64,000 nucleotides of DNA from Streptomyces sp. WMMB 322 (GCF_900090145.1 NZ_FMHI01000015.1:1-64000), one strand, 5' to 3'; shown: positions 34,318 to 43,823, counted from the first letter of the stretch. Program-made: numbers and translations. The notes: generated by a model not told the origin, from the sequence alone.

Positions 34318-36207
34318 TTGCTGTTCCGCGCGTCCGCAAGAACGGTCGCCGTCATGGCGCTCGACGGTTCGCTCCAGCTTCACCTCACCGAGCAGTTCGT
34401 CCACATGCACGGCTATCGGCCCGGCGCCTCGGAGATGCGTTCCTGGGAACGGAGCATCCCGGCGCTGACCGCCGCGCTCAACGATGCGGGTCTGGGCGAC
34501 GTGGAGATCCTGCTCGAGTACGCGCTCCCGCTGAACAGCAAACGTGCCGACGCCGTACTCGCCGGAACGCACCCGGTGACGGGAGAGCCGTCGTACGTCG
34601 TGGTGGAGCTGAAGCAATGGAGCCAGGCCGAACCTGACGAGGACGACCCTGCTCTGTGCCGTATCGACGCCTACGCCCACGCCGTCCTCAATCCCATCGA
34701 TCAGGTGCGCCGTTACTGCGACTACATCGTCAACTTCAATGGCGCGGTGTCCGAGCACCCTGACAGAGTCAATGGAGTGGCCTTCCTCCACAACGCCACC
34801 GAGTTCGGCGTCGCAGGTCTGCGTGCGTCGGAACACGACGACTACGGCCAGCTGTTCACCGGTGAGCAGCGCGGTGCCTTCATCGACCACCTCCGCGCCA
34901 GGCTGAGCGACAAGCACCCGGGCGCAGGCTCGGCCGACGAACTTCTCTCCGCGAAGACCGCGCCCTCGAAACAGCTGATGGCGGTGGCGGCCCAAGAGGT
35001 ACGGGAGCGGGAGCAGTTCGACCTGCTCGACGAACAGCAGGTCGCGTACCGGCTGGTGCTCAACGCTGTGCGCAAGGCGAAACGGTCCGACCACAAGGAA
35101 GTCGTGGTGGTCACCGGCGGGCCCGGCACCGGCAAGAGCGTCATCGCTCTCTCACTGCTGGGTGAGCTGTACCGGCAGGGTGTTCCCGCCCTGCACGCGA
35201 CAGGTTCACAGTCCTTCACCAAGACGATGCGGAAGGTCGCGGGCACCCGGAAGCGTGAGGTGCAGGAGTTGTTCAAGTACTTCAACAGCTTCATGACCAC
35301 AGAGAGAAACTCTCTCGACGTCCTGATCTGCGACGAGGCCCACCGTATTCGGCAAACCTCCGCCAACCGCTTCACCCCTGCCGATCGCCGCACCGGCAAG
35401 CGGCAGATCGACGAACTCATCGACGTCGCCCGTGTCCCTGTCTTCCTCCTCGACGAACACCAGGTCGTGCGTCCTGGCGAGATGGGCACGGTGGATGAGA
35501 TCAAGGCCGCTGCAGCTGCCAAGGGCTTGGGGTGCCATGTCGTTCCGTTGGAGGGCCAGTTCCGCTGTGGTGGCAGCGACGCCTATCTGCGCTGGGTGGT
35601 ACGGCTTCTCGGACTGGTATCCGGCGACCCGGTGGTGTGGGAGCCCGACGATCGCATGCAGCTGCTGGTCGCCGACAGCCCACAGGAGATGGAGGCGTTC
35701 CTCGAGGCTCGACGCGCGCGGAACTACAGTGCCCGCATGTCCGCCGGCTACTGCTGGCCCTGGTCGCGGGAGCCCAAGCCGGGGGATCCGCTGCAGCCCG
35801 ACGTCGTCGTCGGCGAGTGGGCCCGGCCCTGGAATCTGCGTGGTGAACGATCCCTTGCCGGTGCGCCTCCGGCGGCGTTGTGGGCCACCGACCCCGCAGG
35901 TTTCGGGCAGGTCGGCTGCGTCTACACCGCCCAGGGCTTCGAGTACGACTGGTCCGGAGTCATCATCGGGCCGGACCTGGTGTGGCGCAGCGACCGGTGG
36001 GTCACGGACCGCACGGCGTCCAAGGACCCGGTCTTCAAGCGCTCCACTCCCGACGCCGATGTGGACCGTCTCATCCGCAACACTTACAAGGTGTTGCTCA
36101 CCCGAGGCATGATCGGCACCGTCGTGTATTCGACGGACCCGGAGACGCGTCAGAAGCTGCGGGATCTGGTGGGCAGCCGTGTGGACCGGGACCACGCCAT
36201 GGCCTGA
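34318..36207 (+). CDS. Nuclease-helicase A (PD-(D/E)XK-like N-terminus, DUF2075-type motor)
   Basis: A 629-residue protein. The N-terminal domain has the D-x(n)-ExK spacing of PD-(D/E)XK nucleases: RADAV (76-80) and VVVELKQW (94-101). The motor domain has Walker A GGPGTGKS (267-274) and Walker B LICDEAHR (336-343), then RCGGSDAYLRWV and VYTAQGFEYDW, the DUF2075 group of superfamily 1 helicases related to Schlafen-type enzymes. TTG at 34318 is chosen because it follows GGGGGA and aligns with the paralogue's N-terminus; ATG at 34354 is an alternative. It is divergent from pglW and may be an added defence gene. Confidence 0.8.
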   Translation: MLFRASARTVAVMALDGSLQLHLTEQFVHMHGYRPGASEMRSWERSIPALTAALNDAGLGDVEILLEYALPLNSKRADAVLAGTHPVTGEPSYVVVELKQWSQAEPDEDDPALCRIDAYAHAVLNPIDQVRRYCDYIVNFNGAVSEHPDRVNGVAFLHNATEFGVAGLRASEHDDYGQLFTGEQRGAFIDHLRARLSDKHPGAGSADELLSAKTAPSKQLMAVAAQEVREREQFDLLDEQQVAYRLVLNAVRKAKRSDHKEVVVVTGGPGTGKSVIALSLLGELYRQGVPALHATGSQSFTKTMRKVAGTRKREVQELFKYFNSFMTTERNSLDVLICDEAHRIRQTSANRFTPADRRTGKRQIDELIDVARVPVFLLDEHQVVRPGEMGTVDEIKAAAAAKGLGCHVVPLEGQFRCGGSDAYLRWVVRLLGLVSGDPVVWEPDDRMQLLVADSPQEMEAFLEARRARNYSARMSAGYCWPWSREPKPGDPLQPDVVVGEWARPWNLRGERSLAGAPPAALWATDPAGFGQVGCVYTAQGFEYDWSGVIIGPDLVWRSDRWVTDRTASKDPVFKRSTPDADVDRLIRNTYKVLLTRGMIGTVVYSTDPETRQKLRDLVGSRVDRDHAMA

Positions 36208-36360
36208 CGGAGCGGTGGGCAAACCGACATCACTGGCATCGCCATTCAGCCGCGATGCCAGCAGCTCCGCCGAGAACCCTCTGCCGTTTCTCTGCAAGCG
36301 GCCCTTTGCCTATGATCTCCGGACCGATCGCGGCCCGACGGGCTTCCACCTGAGGACATG

Positions 36361-36394
36361 CCCCCACCCGCACGAGTCACTCGTGTCCTGGGGG
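36361..36394 (+). promoter_or_regulatory. Hairpin sequestering the ribosome site of nuclease-helicase B
   Basis: CCCCCA (36361-36366) pairs with TGGGGG (36389-36394) and CACGA (36371-36375) with TCGTG (36381-36385). GGGGGA ends 8 bases before the GTG start at 36404. It is the same design as the element at 34274-34310, with a one-pair shorter inner stem. The shared 13-mer CCGACGGGCTTCC lies at 36335-36347. Confidence 0.6.
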
Positions 36395-36403
36395 AATCAC
36401 TTC

Positions 36404-38524
36404 GTGTCCATGCTCCTGCTGAAGTTGGCAGCGCAGGATCTGCTCACTCTGAACTCAAGAAGGCACATGGTGCCGCATCTCGCCGACAGATGGCGGCACT
36501 TCCGAGGCTCGGACGCCTCATTGACGGAGCGTTCCGCCTGGGCGGAGAGTCTGGTCAGCCTTGCCGGTGATCTGGTCGACGCCGGTCGCGGCAATGTGGA
36601 GATGATCGTCGAATGCGCCGCCACGCTCGATGAAGCCGAACGCCCGGGTGATCCGCGGCTCATCGATGTCGTGCTCGTGGGGCGTCACCCGCAGGAGGGC
36701 CGACGTCTGTCCGTGCAACTCGTCGAGCTGAAGCGCTGGTCCCTGGTGACCAGGGTGGAGCAGGCCACTGCGGATCTGGTGCACGTACCGGGCATGGAGG
36801 AGGCGAAGAAGCACCCCGCCCTTCAATTGCGCCGGTACTACGACGCGTTCACAGGCGACAGAGGGCCTCTGAACGGGCTGAGTTTCGAATGCGGCGGATT
36901 CGCCTACCTGCACAACGCCACGGATGAGTCCGTGCGCCCCTTGAACGACATCGACGCGCCCACCGGTCCTTACGCCCGGGTGTACACCAAGGACGGGCGG
37001 GAAGAGCTGATGTCCGATCTCCGGGAGAGCTTCGACGAGGAAGGTGGCGCCTCCGAGGCCGAGATCTTGTTGAGTCGCATGGGTCTGCGCAACACACCGC
37101 TGCTCGACGCCATGATTTGTTCTCGCGGCGAGGACACAGTCTTCACGCTGCGCGGTCGGCAGAAAGCCGTGGCCGACCAGATCATGGGAACCGCCTCGCA
37201 AGTTCTCCCGAACCCCCGGCACCCTGCTCTCATACCGGACGAACGGCGGGTGATCTTTCTGGTCACTGGTGGCGCCGGCACCGGCAAGAGCGCCGTCGGC
37301 CTGCAACTCAAGGCGGAGCTGGAGGCACAGGGACGGACCGTGAAGTATGCCAGCGGCAGCAGGGCCTTCAATGGCGCGATCCAGGAACACGTCGGTTACG
37401 GTGACCGCGAGTTCAGGGAGACGTTCACCTACTTCAGCCACTTCGTGACTCCGCCTGATCCTCCCCTGGACGTGCTCATCTGCGACGAGGCACACCGCTT
37501 GCGGGACCGTTCGACGAACCGCTTCTGGAAGCCCGAACAACAGGGCACACGGCCTCAGGTGGACGAGCTCCTCGATGCCTCCCGTCTGGCTGTCTTCTTC
37601 CTGGACGAGGGGCAGTCCGTACGGCCCAACGAGGTCGGAACCGTGGACCTGATCGAGGACGCAGCGAGGCGGCACGGTGCTCAGCTGAAGCGGTACGAGC
37701 TCCGGGAGCAGTTCCGCTGCGGCGGCAGCGATGCATACATCCGCTGGGTGCGCGCCCTGCTCGGGGTGACGGACGAGGCACCGCAGGAGTGGACGCAGGA
37801 CGGACTCATGCACGTCGAGGTGGCAGACACCCCCGGGGAGTTGGAATTGATCATTCGTGCCGAAGCCCTCGCGGGGGCTTCGGCGCGCATGGTCGCTGGT
37901 TACTGCTGGCCCTGGACGAAGCCGCTCGGCAAGGAGAAAAGGCTGGAGACCGACGTTCGCATCGGCGACTGGCACCGGGCCTGGAACGCGGACAGTGACA
38001 CCTTCTGTGAGAACGACGCACCACCGTCGAAGATCTGGTCCGTGCACAAGAACGGCCTGGACCAGATCGGCTGTGTGTACACCGCACAAGGCCTCGAATG
38101 GGATTGGTGTGGTGTGATCATGGGTGATGACATGGTGCGCCGTGATGGCCGATGGGTCTTCCGCCGGGGCAAGCATTGCGCAGGCCCGGAAAAGGGTGTC
38201 AAGCGCGTCGCCGTACCCGGTTCGTTCGACCCGAAAGTGAAGCCCGGCAGCGTCGACGACGAAGAGTTCGCCCGGCTGGTCCGTCACGCCTACCACGTGC
38301 TGATGACCCGGGCGAGCCGTGCGACGGTGCTCTATTCAACGGATGAGGAGACACGGGCCTACCTGAAACAAATGGTAGGCGCGGTCGAGATCCAAGGACT
38401 GCGTCCCACCTGGGACAACCTTCCGCAGGAAGCACGCAGACCCCACCTGCCCCGCCCCCGGAGGGGGCGCGGCCGTAACCGGAGGACGTCGGCTTCACAG
38501 CGACCGGATCTGAAGCTGTTCTGA
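36404..38524 (+). CDS. Nuclease-helicase B (paralogue of A)
   Basis: A 706-residue paralogue of the preceding gene. Nuclease-like residues are LIDVVL (86-91) and VELKRW (107-112); Walker A is GGAGTGKS (289-296) and Walker B LICDEAHR (358-365), followed by RCGGSDAYIRWV and VYTAQGLEWDW. The C-terminus ends in a basic tail (PRRGRGRNRRTS). Sequence identity with A is moderate and spans the full length, so this is an old duplication and not a recent one. GTG at 36404 has the spaced GGGGGA site; ATG at 36410 is possible. The pair lies 196 bp apart. A BREX-associated or independent anti-phage role is inferred. Confidence 0.8.
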   Translation: MSMLLLKLAAQDLLTLNSRRHMVPHLADRWRHFRGSDASLTERSAWAESLVSLAGDLVDAGRGNVEMIVECAATLDEAERPGDPRLIDVVLVGRHPQEGRRLSVQLVELKRWSLVTRVEQATADLVHVPGMEEAKKHPALQLRRYYDAFTGDRGPLNGLSFECGGFAYLHNATDESVRPLNDIDAPTGPYARVYTKDGREELMSDLRESFDEEGGASEAEILLSRMGLRNTPLLDAMICSRGEDTVFTLRGRQKAVADQIMGTASQVLPNPRHPALIPDERRVIFLVTGGAGTGKSAVGLQLKAELEAQGRTVKYASGSRAFNGAIQEHVGYGDREFRETFTYFSHFVTPPDPPLDVLICDEAHRLRDRSTNRFWKPEQQGTRPQVDELLDASRLAVFFLDEGQSVRPNEVGTVDLIEDAARRHGAQLKRYELREQFRCGGSDAYIRWVRALLGVTDEAPQEWTQDGLMHVEVADTPGELELIIRAEALAGASARMVAGYCWPWTKPLGKEKRLETDVRIGDWHRAWNADSDTFCENDAPPSKIWSVHKNGLDQIGCVYTAQGLEWDWCGVIMGDDMVRRDGRWVFRRGKHCAGPEKGVKRVAVPGSFDPKVKPGSVDDEEFARLVRHAYHVLMTRASRATVLYSTDEETRAYLKQMVGAVEIQGLRPTWDNLPQEARRPHLPRPRRGRGRNRRTSASQRPDLKLF

Positions 38525-38581
38525 TCGAAGCCTCGTGGAAGCAGATGGTGGCGGGCTCTCCGGACCCGCCACACGCCTGTG

Positions 38582-38710
38582 TCAGAGGACCAGGTGCGCT
38601 GCCGCAGTAAGGGCCGCCACAACGAGATTGGCGGTGACACCCACGGCGACGTCGACCAGCATCTCGCGAAGCCGATCACGACGTGCAGGCTTGTACTCAA
38701 CGGGATTCAT
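38582..38710 (-). CDS. 42-residue membrane protein (DUF6408-like)
   Basis: A short gene with an AAGGAG ribosome site 9 bases before its ATG. The protein opens with MNPVEYKPARRDRLREMLVD, a basic amphipathic part, and ends with a hydrophobic segment (GVTANLVVAALTAAAHLVL), so it would be a single-pass or peripheral membrane peptide. It resembles the small Streptomyces proteins filed as DUF6408. It converges with nuclease-helicase B; function unknown. The 490 bp to its right (38711-39198) hold its promoter and that of the SARP gene and no other gene. Confidence 0.6.
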   Translation of the reverse strand: MNPVEYKPARRDRLREMLVDVAVGVTANLVVAALTAAAHLVL

Positions 38711-39198
38711 GCGGAACCACTCCTTGGCGTGAGCTGGGAATGGCAGGGGGCCCTACCGGGCACCGCACTCACACCGCGTGGAGCACGCGATGGAAACCAC
38801 TCGTCAGCCTCGGCCGAGGACGGGCACCTGAACACCGCCGACGTACCCTCCGGGAAGGTGCGCAGCACCAACAACCGTAGTACACAAGGCAGTTGACTGT
38901 GATCCAATTCCGCCCATCGTCGGCCGACAGTGTTCTCCGGCCGAAGGCGGCCACTGTGTCGACGAGTCTTTGGCTGCGGCTGGGTGGCGAACTGGAGGAC
39001 GTCGTATTCGCACCCACCCCTCGCAGCCGCGTGCGCCCTCGACTCCGAGGGGCCGGCTGCGGTCGAGCAACGTCCGGGACGCGAATCCGCTCCGCGACGG
39101 CGGCGATCGCGCGGACGGTTCCCCCGCAGTCCTGTTCGGCCTCGCCCGTGCACCGGTACGCTGCGGCCCCGATTGCGGTCTGTCGCGGAGGCGTGCGG

Positions 39199-42084
39199 AT
39201 GGGGGAGCCGGCATTTGGAATCCTGGGGCCACTCACGGTGCGGGCCGGCGGCGCCCCGCTCGCCGTCGGCGGACCGAAGCCGAGGGCGGTGCTCGCCACC
39301 CTGCTGCTGCAGCCGAACGGTTTCGTCTCGGTCGACCTGCTGACGGAGGTGCTGTGGCCCGGGGGCGCGCCTCCGTCCGCCGTCGCCAACGTACGCACCT
39401 ACGTGCGGTCGCTGCGACGGGCCCTGGCCGCAGCGGGGACAGCCACGCAGCTGCGGACGGAGTCCTCCGGCTACGCGCTCCTGCTCGCTCCCGGCGAGAT
39501 CGACGCGCTGCTCTTCGAGGAACGGCTGGAGGACGCCCGCGCGGAGCGCGACCGCGGCGATGACGCCGCGGCGCTGCGCGGCTACGAGTCGGCGCTCCGC
39601 CTCTGGCGCGGCAGCGTGCTCCAGGACCTGCCGTCCAGCGTGGTGTGGGATCCGGCGGTCACCCGGCTCGAAGGACTGAGATCCGTCGCGGCCGACGAGT
39701 GCCTGGAGGTGCGGCTGCGGACGGGCGACCACGCGTCCCTGGTCGCCGACTTACGGTCCCGGCTGGCCGAGGATCCGCTGCGGGAGGACCTGTGGCGCAT
39801 GGTCGTACAGGCCCTGCGCGACGCGGGCCGCATCGCTGAGGCCCGCTCCGCATACGCCGAGGCGGAGCGGATCATCGCCGCCGAGCTGGGCATCGAGCCG
39901 AGCGGACCGCTGCGCGCCATCGGGGAGGAGATCAACGGCTGGGCAGGCCGTCGGCGCACCACTGTCCCCGAACCGGTGTGCCAACTGCCTATGGACGTCC
40001 CGGACTTCACCGGCCGCGCCGAGGAGATCGAGGCGCTGGAAGGCCTGTTGTCGTCGGCGGGCAGGCAGCCGGTCGTCGCGATCGTGTCGGGCCCGCCCGG
40101 CTCCGGGAAGTCCACGCTGGCTGTCCATGTGGCGCACCGGGTGCGTGGTGCCTTCCCGGACGGTCAGCTCTTCGCCGACCTGGGCGGGACGAGCGATCAG
40201 CCGCGCGAACCGGCCGACGTGCTGGCGGAGATGCTGCGCGGCCTCGGCGTCATCGACAGCACCATCCCCGATGAACCGGGCGAGCGGGCCGCGCTGTTCC
40301 GCTCGCGCCTGGCCCAGCGGCGCGTCCTCATCGTCCTCGACGACGCCGCCGGCGCCCCGCAGGTCCGGCCGCTGCTTCCGGGCACCGGCGGCTCGGCGGT
40401 GCTGGTCGCCTCGCGCCGCCGGATGCCGGGGCTTCCGGCGTACAGCGCGCCCCTCGGCGTCATGAGACGCGACGAGGCCCGTGCGTTCCTCGGAGCGGTC
40501 GCCGGAGCGGACCGGTTGCGCGGCGAGGGGGCGGACGTGGACCGGGTGATCGACGGGTGCGGCTCACTGCCGCTGGCCGTGCGGATCGCAGGTGCCCGGC
40601 TCGCGAACCGTCCCGGCTGGACCGCCGCCACCCTCGCCGACTTCCTGCACGACGAGCGGGACCGGCTGGACCAGCTCCGCACCGGCGAGATGGAGGTGCG
40701 GGCGAGCGCCGAGCTGAGCTACCGGCATCTGCCCGACGCGGCGGCGAGGGTCTTCCGTGCCTTCGGTCAGCTCGGAGACATTGCCGTGGCCGGCTGGACC
40801 GTCGCGGTGGCCATGGAGGAAACCGGCAGTGCCGCCGTGGCGTTGGAGACGCTGCTCGACGAGCATCTGGTCGAGGTTGCGGGCACCGACCGTCTCGGGG
40901 TGCAGCGTTACGGCATGCACGACCTGCTGCGCTGCTATGCACGGGAGTTGGCCGGCAGAGACGGCAGGGAGGTGCGCGAGCGGCAGCAGGCGCGGGTGAT
41001 CGACGCCCTGATCGGGCTCGCCCGCAGTGCGAACTCCGCGATGCCCACCCGCTTCCTGGGCGTGCTCGGCGAGCCGGCACCCCTGAGGGGCCCCGAGTCC
41101 TCTATGGCGGAGTTGGTGTGTGCCCGGCCGGTGGAGTGGTTCGAGAGCGAACGCCGCATCCTCGTCGCCGCGGTGGATTCCGCGATACGTCTCGGCCGGG
41201 TCTCGCGTGCCGCGGACCTGGCCGTGGAACTGGCGAGCTTCTTCGACATGCGCGGCTACTACGGGGACTGGCTGAGGACTCACCGGCTCACACTCGACGC
41301 CATGGAAGATCCGAGTTGTGTCCGGGCCGCGGCGCTGCTGCGCAACCTGGGCCAGCTCCACCTCTACCAGGACCGGTACGGCGATGCCCGCGCGTGCTTC
41401 GAGCGGTCCCGCGCGCTGTTCGCGGGTCTCGGGCATCTGCCGGGCGAGGCGGTCGCTGCTGCGGGAGCCGGGTCCGTGCACCGGGTCGTGGGCGACCTGG
41501 ACGCCGCCCTCGAGGCGTTCACCGATGCGCTGCACGCCTTCGGAAAGGCAGGCGACCGGCACGGTGAAGCGGTCGCACACAACGCGATCGCCTCGGTGTG
41601 GCTGGAGCGGAAGGACCCGGGAGCCGCGGCCGGTTGGCTCTCCGGCGCGCTGGAGCTCTCCCGTGACGTCGGCGACCGGCACCGGGAGGCCCAGGTGCGC
41701 CGGCGGGTCGCCGAACTGCACGAGCTGCGTGGCGAACCGAGGGCGGCGCGGGCCGAACTGGAGCGCGCACGCGGCATCTTCGACGAGCTGTCCGACGCCC
41801 ACTGTGCCGCCTACGTACAGCAGAGCATCGGGGAACTGTGCCTGCGGCAGGGCAACGCGAGGGAGGCGTCGGCGATGCTGAACGACGCGCTCGCCGTGCA
41901 GCAGCAGCTCGGTGACCGCCGGGCGGAGGCGCGGGTGGCGTGCCTGCTGGGCGAGTTGCACCACGCCACCGGACGGAAGCAGACCGCCCGGAGCTACTTC
42001 CACCGTTCCCTCTCGACGTGGCGCCGCCTGGAGGCCCGCGACCAGGCCGCGCTCGTGGACGCGAAGCTGCGGTCGCTGCGCTGA
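39199..42084 (+). CDS. SARP/AfsR-type regulator (BTAD, NB-ARC, TPR)
   Basis: A 961-residue signal-transduction regulator. Residues 1-90 are an OmpR-like winged helix (FGILGPLTVRAGG ... VDLLTEVLWPGGAP). The BTAD follows to about 250. An NB-ARC ATPase has its P-loop SGPPGSGKSTLA near residue 297. Residues from about 680 form tetratricopeptide repeats. This is the AfsR layout, in which ATP and protein partners control activation of secondary metabolism. The ATG at 39199 is preferred over a far upstream GTG, because the winged helix starts right after it. No biosynthetic cluster is next to it, so targets may be distant. Confidence 0.88.
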   Translation: MGEPAFGILGPLTVRAGGAPLAVGGPKPRAVLATLLLQPNGFVSVDLLTEVLWPGGAPPSAVANVRTYVRSLRRALAAAGTATQLRTESSGYALLLAPGEIDALLFEERLEDARAERDRGDDAAALRGYESALRLWRGSVLQDLPSSVVWDPAVTRLEGLRSVAADECLEVRLRTGDHASLVADLRSRLAEDPLREDLWRMVVQALRDAGRIAEARSAYAEAERIIAAELGIEPSGPLRAIGEEINGWAGRRRTTVPEPVCQLPMDVPDFTGRAEEIEALEGLLSSAGRQPVVAIVSGPPGSGKSTLAVHVAHRVRGAFPDGQLFADLGGTSDQPREPADVLAEMLRGLGVIDSTIPDEPGERAALFRSRLAQRRVLIVLDDAAGAPQVRPLLPGTGGSAVLVASRRRMPGLPAYSAPLGVMRRDEARAFLGAVAGADRLRGEGADVDRVIDGCGSLPLAVRIAGARLANRPGWTAATLADFLHDERDRLDQLRTGEMEVRASAELSYRHLPDAAARVFRAFGQLGDIAVAGWTVAVAMEETGSAAVALETLLDEHLVEVAGTDRLGVQRYGMHDLLRCYARELAGRDGREVRERQQARVIDALIGLARSANSAMPTRFLGVLGEPAPLRGPESSMAELVCARPVEWFESERRILVAAVDSAIRLGRVSRAADLAVELASFFDMRGYYGDWLRTHRLTLDAMEDPSCVRAAALLRNLGQLHLYQDRYGDARACFERSRALFAGLGHLPGEAVAAAGAGSVHRVVGDLDAALEAFTDALHAFGKAGDRHGEAVAHNAIASVWLERKDPGAAAGWLSGALELSRDVGDRHREAQVRRRVAELHELRGEPRAARAELERARGIFDELSDAHCAAYVQQSIGELCLRQGNAREASAMLNDALAVQQQLGDRRAEARVACLLGELHHATGRKQTARSYFHRSLSTWRRLEARDQAALVDAKLRSLR

Positions 42085-42114
42085 AGCGGGACGGGGCGCA
42101 CCGGCGGGCGGACG

Positions 42115-42140
42115 CGGGTACGGCTGTTCCGCCGTACCCG
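42115..42140. terminator. Bidirectional terminator between SARP and M23 genes
   Basis: CGGGTACGGC-TGTTCC-GCCGTACCCG is a perfect 10-bp stem with a 6-base loop in the 134-bp gap between convergent genes. Confidence 0.8.
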
Positions 42141-42218
42141 GACCGCCTCACCGGGACCGCCGTCGCCGGATTCGGAGAGCCCTGTGGAATGGTGGACTCC
42201 CGTCTCGGCAGTGCTTGT

Positions 42219-42794
42219 TCAGCAGCGGTTCTTGCTCGTCTGGTAGCGCTTGAGGTAGTCGCTCCACCGCACGCCCTGGATGACGGAGACGACCGTCCGC
42301 CCGTCGTGTATCTGCTCGTAGTGCAGGTGCGGCGAGATGTTGTAGACCGCGGACGACTTGCCGACCCGGCCGATGCGCTGGCCCGCACGGACGTGGTCTC
42401 CGCGCTTGACGGCACGGGTCTTCAGGTGGGCGTACCGCGTGCGCCAGCCGTCCCCGTGACCGATGACGATCGTGTTGCCGTACCCGGTGCTCGTGGAGTA
42501 GTAGGAGGCGAGGACTTTGCCGCGGGCGCTGGAGAACACGCGCCGGCCGTAATCGTCCGTGCCGCCGGCGGCGTTGTAGTGGTTCCAGTCGATGGAGTGG
42601 GCGGGACTGTGGCCGCGCCAGTTGCTGCCGAGCCATCTCTGGCCGCATTCGAAGGGCATCTTGAAGGACGGCCGTCCGTTCAGCGCGGTCTGTGACGAGG
42701 ACTTCTCCTGCGTCGCAGCGGCGATCGGAGCCGTGACCACGAGGGCTGCCACCGCGCTCCCGGCCGCCAGCCACCGGCGGTAATGCTTCTGCAT
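42219..42794 (-). CDS. Secreted M23-family metallopeptidase
   Basis: A 191-residue exported peptidase of the lysostaphin type. A signal peptide spans residues 1-27 (ending in TAPIAAA). The zinc site is formed by HSIDW (His66, Asp69) and HLHYE (His156 and His158), with His123 in YAHLK as the general base. Cys50 and the C-terminal Cys could form a disulfide. It would cleave peptidoglycan cross-links outside the membrane. The ATG follows a GAGAA-type ribosome site. It is monocistronic, and convergent with the SARP gene. Confidence 0.9.
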   Translation of the reverse strand: MQKHYRRWLAAGSAVAALVVTAPIAAATQEKSSSQTALNGRPSFKMPFECGQRWLGSNWRGHSPAHSIDWNHYNAAGGTDDYGRRVFSSARGKVLASYYSTSTGYGNTIVIGHGDGWRTRYAHLKTRAVKRGDHVRAGQRIGRVGKSSAVYNISPHLHYEQIHDGRTVVSVIQGVRWSDYLKRYQTSKNRC

Positions 42795-43011
42795 GACGTT
42801 CTCCTTGTCGTCGGTTGACCGGGCGATTCAAGGAGCCGGGCATACAAACCGGATACATGCGGGCGGGTACGTGCGCGGGAGCGGCGGCGACGCTCCGTCC
42901 AGCGGGCCGGTCCGCGCGGGAATCCGCGGTCCGGCGGCCCCTGGTGGACCGAAGGTGACCCCAACCGGCCTGCGTCCGGGGCGTGTTCAGACGGCTTGGA
43001 ACACACCAATT

Positions 43012-43027
43012 GCTACCGATCGGTAGC
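43012..43027. promoter_or_regulatory. Perfect 16-bp palindrome, TetR-type operator candidate
   Basis: GCTACCGATCGGTAGC lies 110 bases before the acid phosphatase gene in the 342-bp divergent gap. The TACCG-N2-CGGTA core is the form bound by many TetR-family repressors. No TetR gene is in the window, so the regulator would act in trans. The rest of 42795-43136 holds no gene. Confidence 0.5.
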
Positions 43028-43136
43028 CGGATGTTTCCGATCCGGTCATGATGAGACGTGAGCATGCCACGGGCTCCTCGTCGATCCGGCGACGGGCCGT
43101 TCCCTGCCGGTTCTGCGACCCAGGAGTGAACCCCCC

Positions 43137-43823
43137 ATGCATGGACGCACATTGACAACGCGGATAGCGGTCTCCGTCGCCGGTGCGGCGGTGGCGACGG
43201 TGACGGCGGCGGGTGCGACGTCTGCGAGCGCCGCTTCCGCCACGGCCGACTCGCAGGCCGCACGCACGACTTCGGCCGCGCCGGCTGAGCAGCAGGCCGA
43301 CCGCGGCGGCAGCGGCACGCGCGCGGAGGTCGACTACGAGACCTGGAAGCGCGACGTGAGCGCAGTGACGGACGAAGCCCGCCCGTACCTCGAAGAACGC
43401 ATCTCGCGAGGCGCGGGCGAGAAGATGGCGATCGTCCTCGACATCGACAACACCTCGCTGGAGACGCATTTCCACCCCATCTGGGAGCTGCCGACGCCTC
43501 CTGTCGAGCAGACGCTGGAGCTCGCCCGCTACGCGGACTCCCGCGGTGTGGACGTCTATTTCGTCACCGCCCGCCCGGGCATCATCCACTGGCTGACGAA
43601 GGACAACCTGGAGAAGACCGGATACCCGATCGACGGGCTCTACCTGCGTGATCTGCCGGACATCTTCGACGAGGTCAGCAAGTACAAGACCGCCAAGCGT
43701 GCCGAGATCGAGTCCAAGGGCTACAAGATCATCGCCAATATCGGCAACACCCCGACCGACATCGTGGGAGGTCACGCCGAGAAGACGTTCAAACTGCCCG
43801 ACTACGACGGTGCGTTGAACTGA
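43137..43823 (+). CDS. Secreted HAD-family acid phosphatase (class B type)
   Basis: A 228-residue exported phosphatase. The signal peptide (residues 1-33) is followed by a flexible Ala/Thr linker. The HAD motif I DIDNTSLET (102-110) contains the nucleophile Asp102 and acid Asp104; VYFVTARPG is motif II, and KRAEIESKGYKIIANIGNTPTDIVGG holds the motif III lysine and motif IV residues. Such enzymes release phosphate from organic esters outside the cell. The start is an ATG after GAGTGAACCCCCC. A TetR-like palindrome lies upstream. Confidence 0.9.
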   Translation: MHGRTLTTRIAVSVAGAAVATVTAAGATSASAASATADSQAARTTSAAPAEQQADRGGSGTRAEVDYETWKRDVSAVTDEARPYLEERISRGAGEKMAIVLDIDNTSLETHFHPIWELPTPPVEQTLELARYADSRGVDVYFVTARPGIIHWLTKDNLEKTGYPIDGLYLRDLPDIFDEVSKYKTAKRAEIESKGYKIIANIGNTPTDIVGGHAEKTFKLPDYDGALN

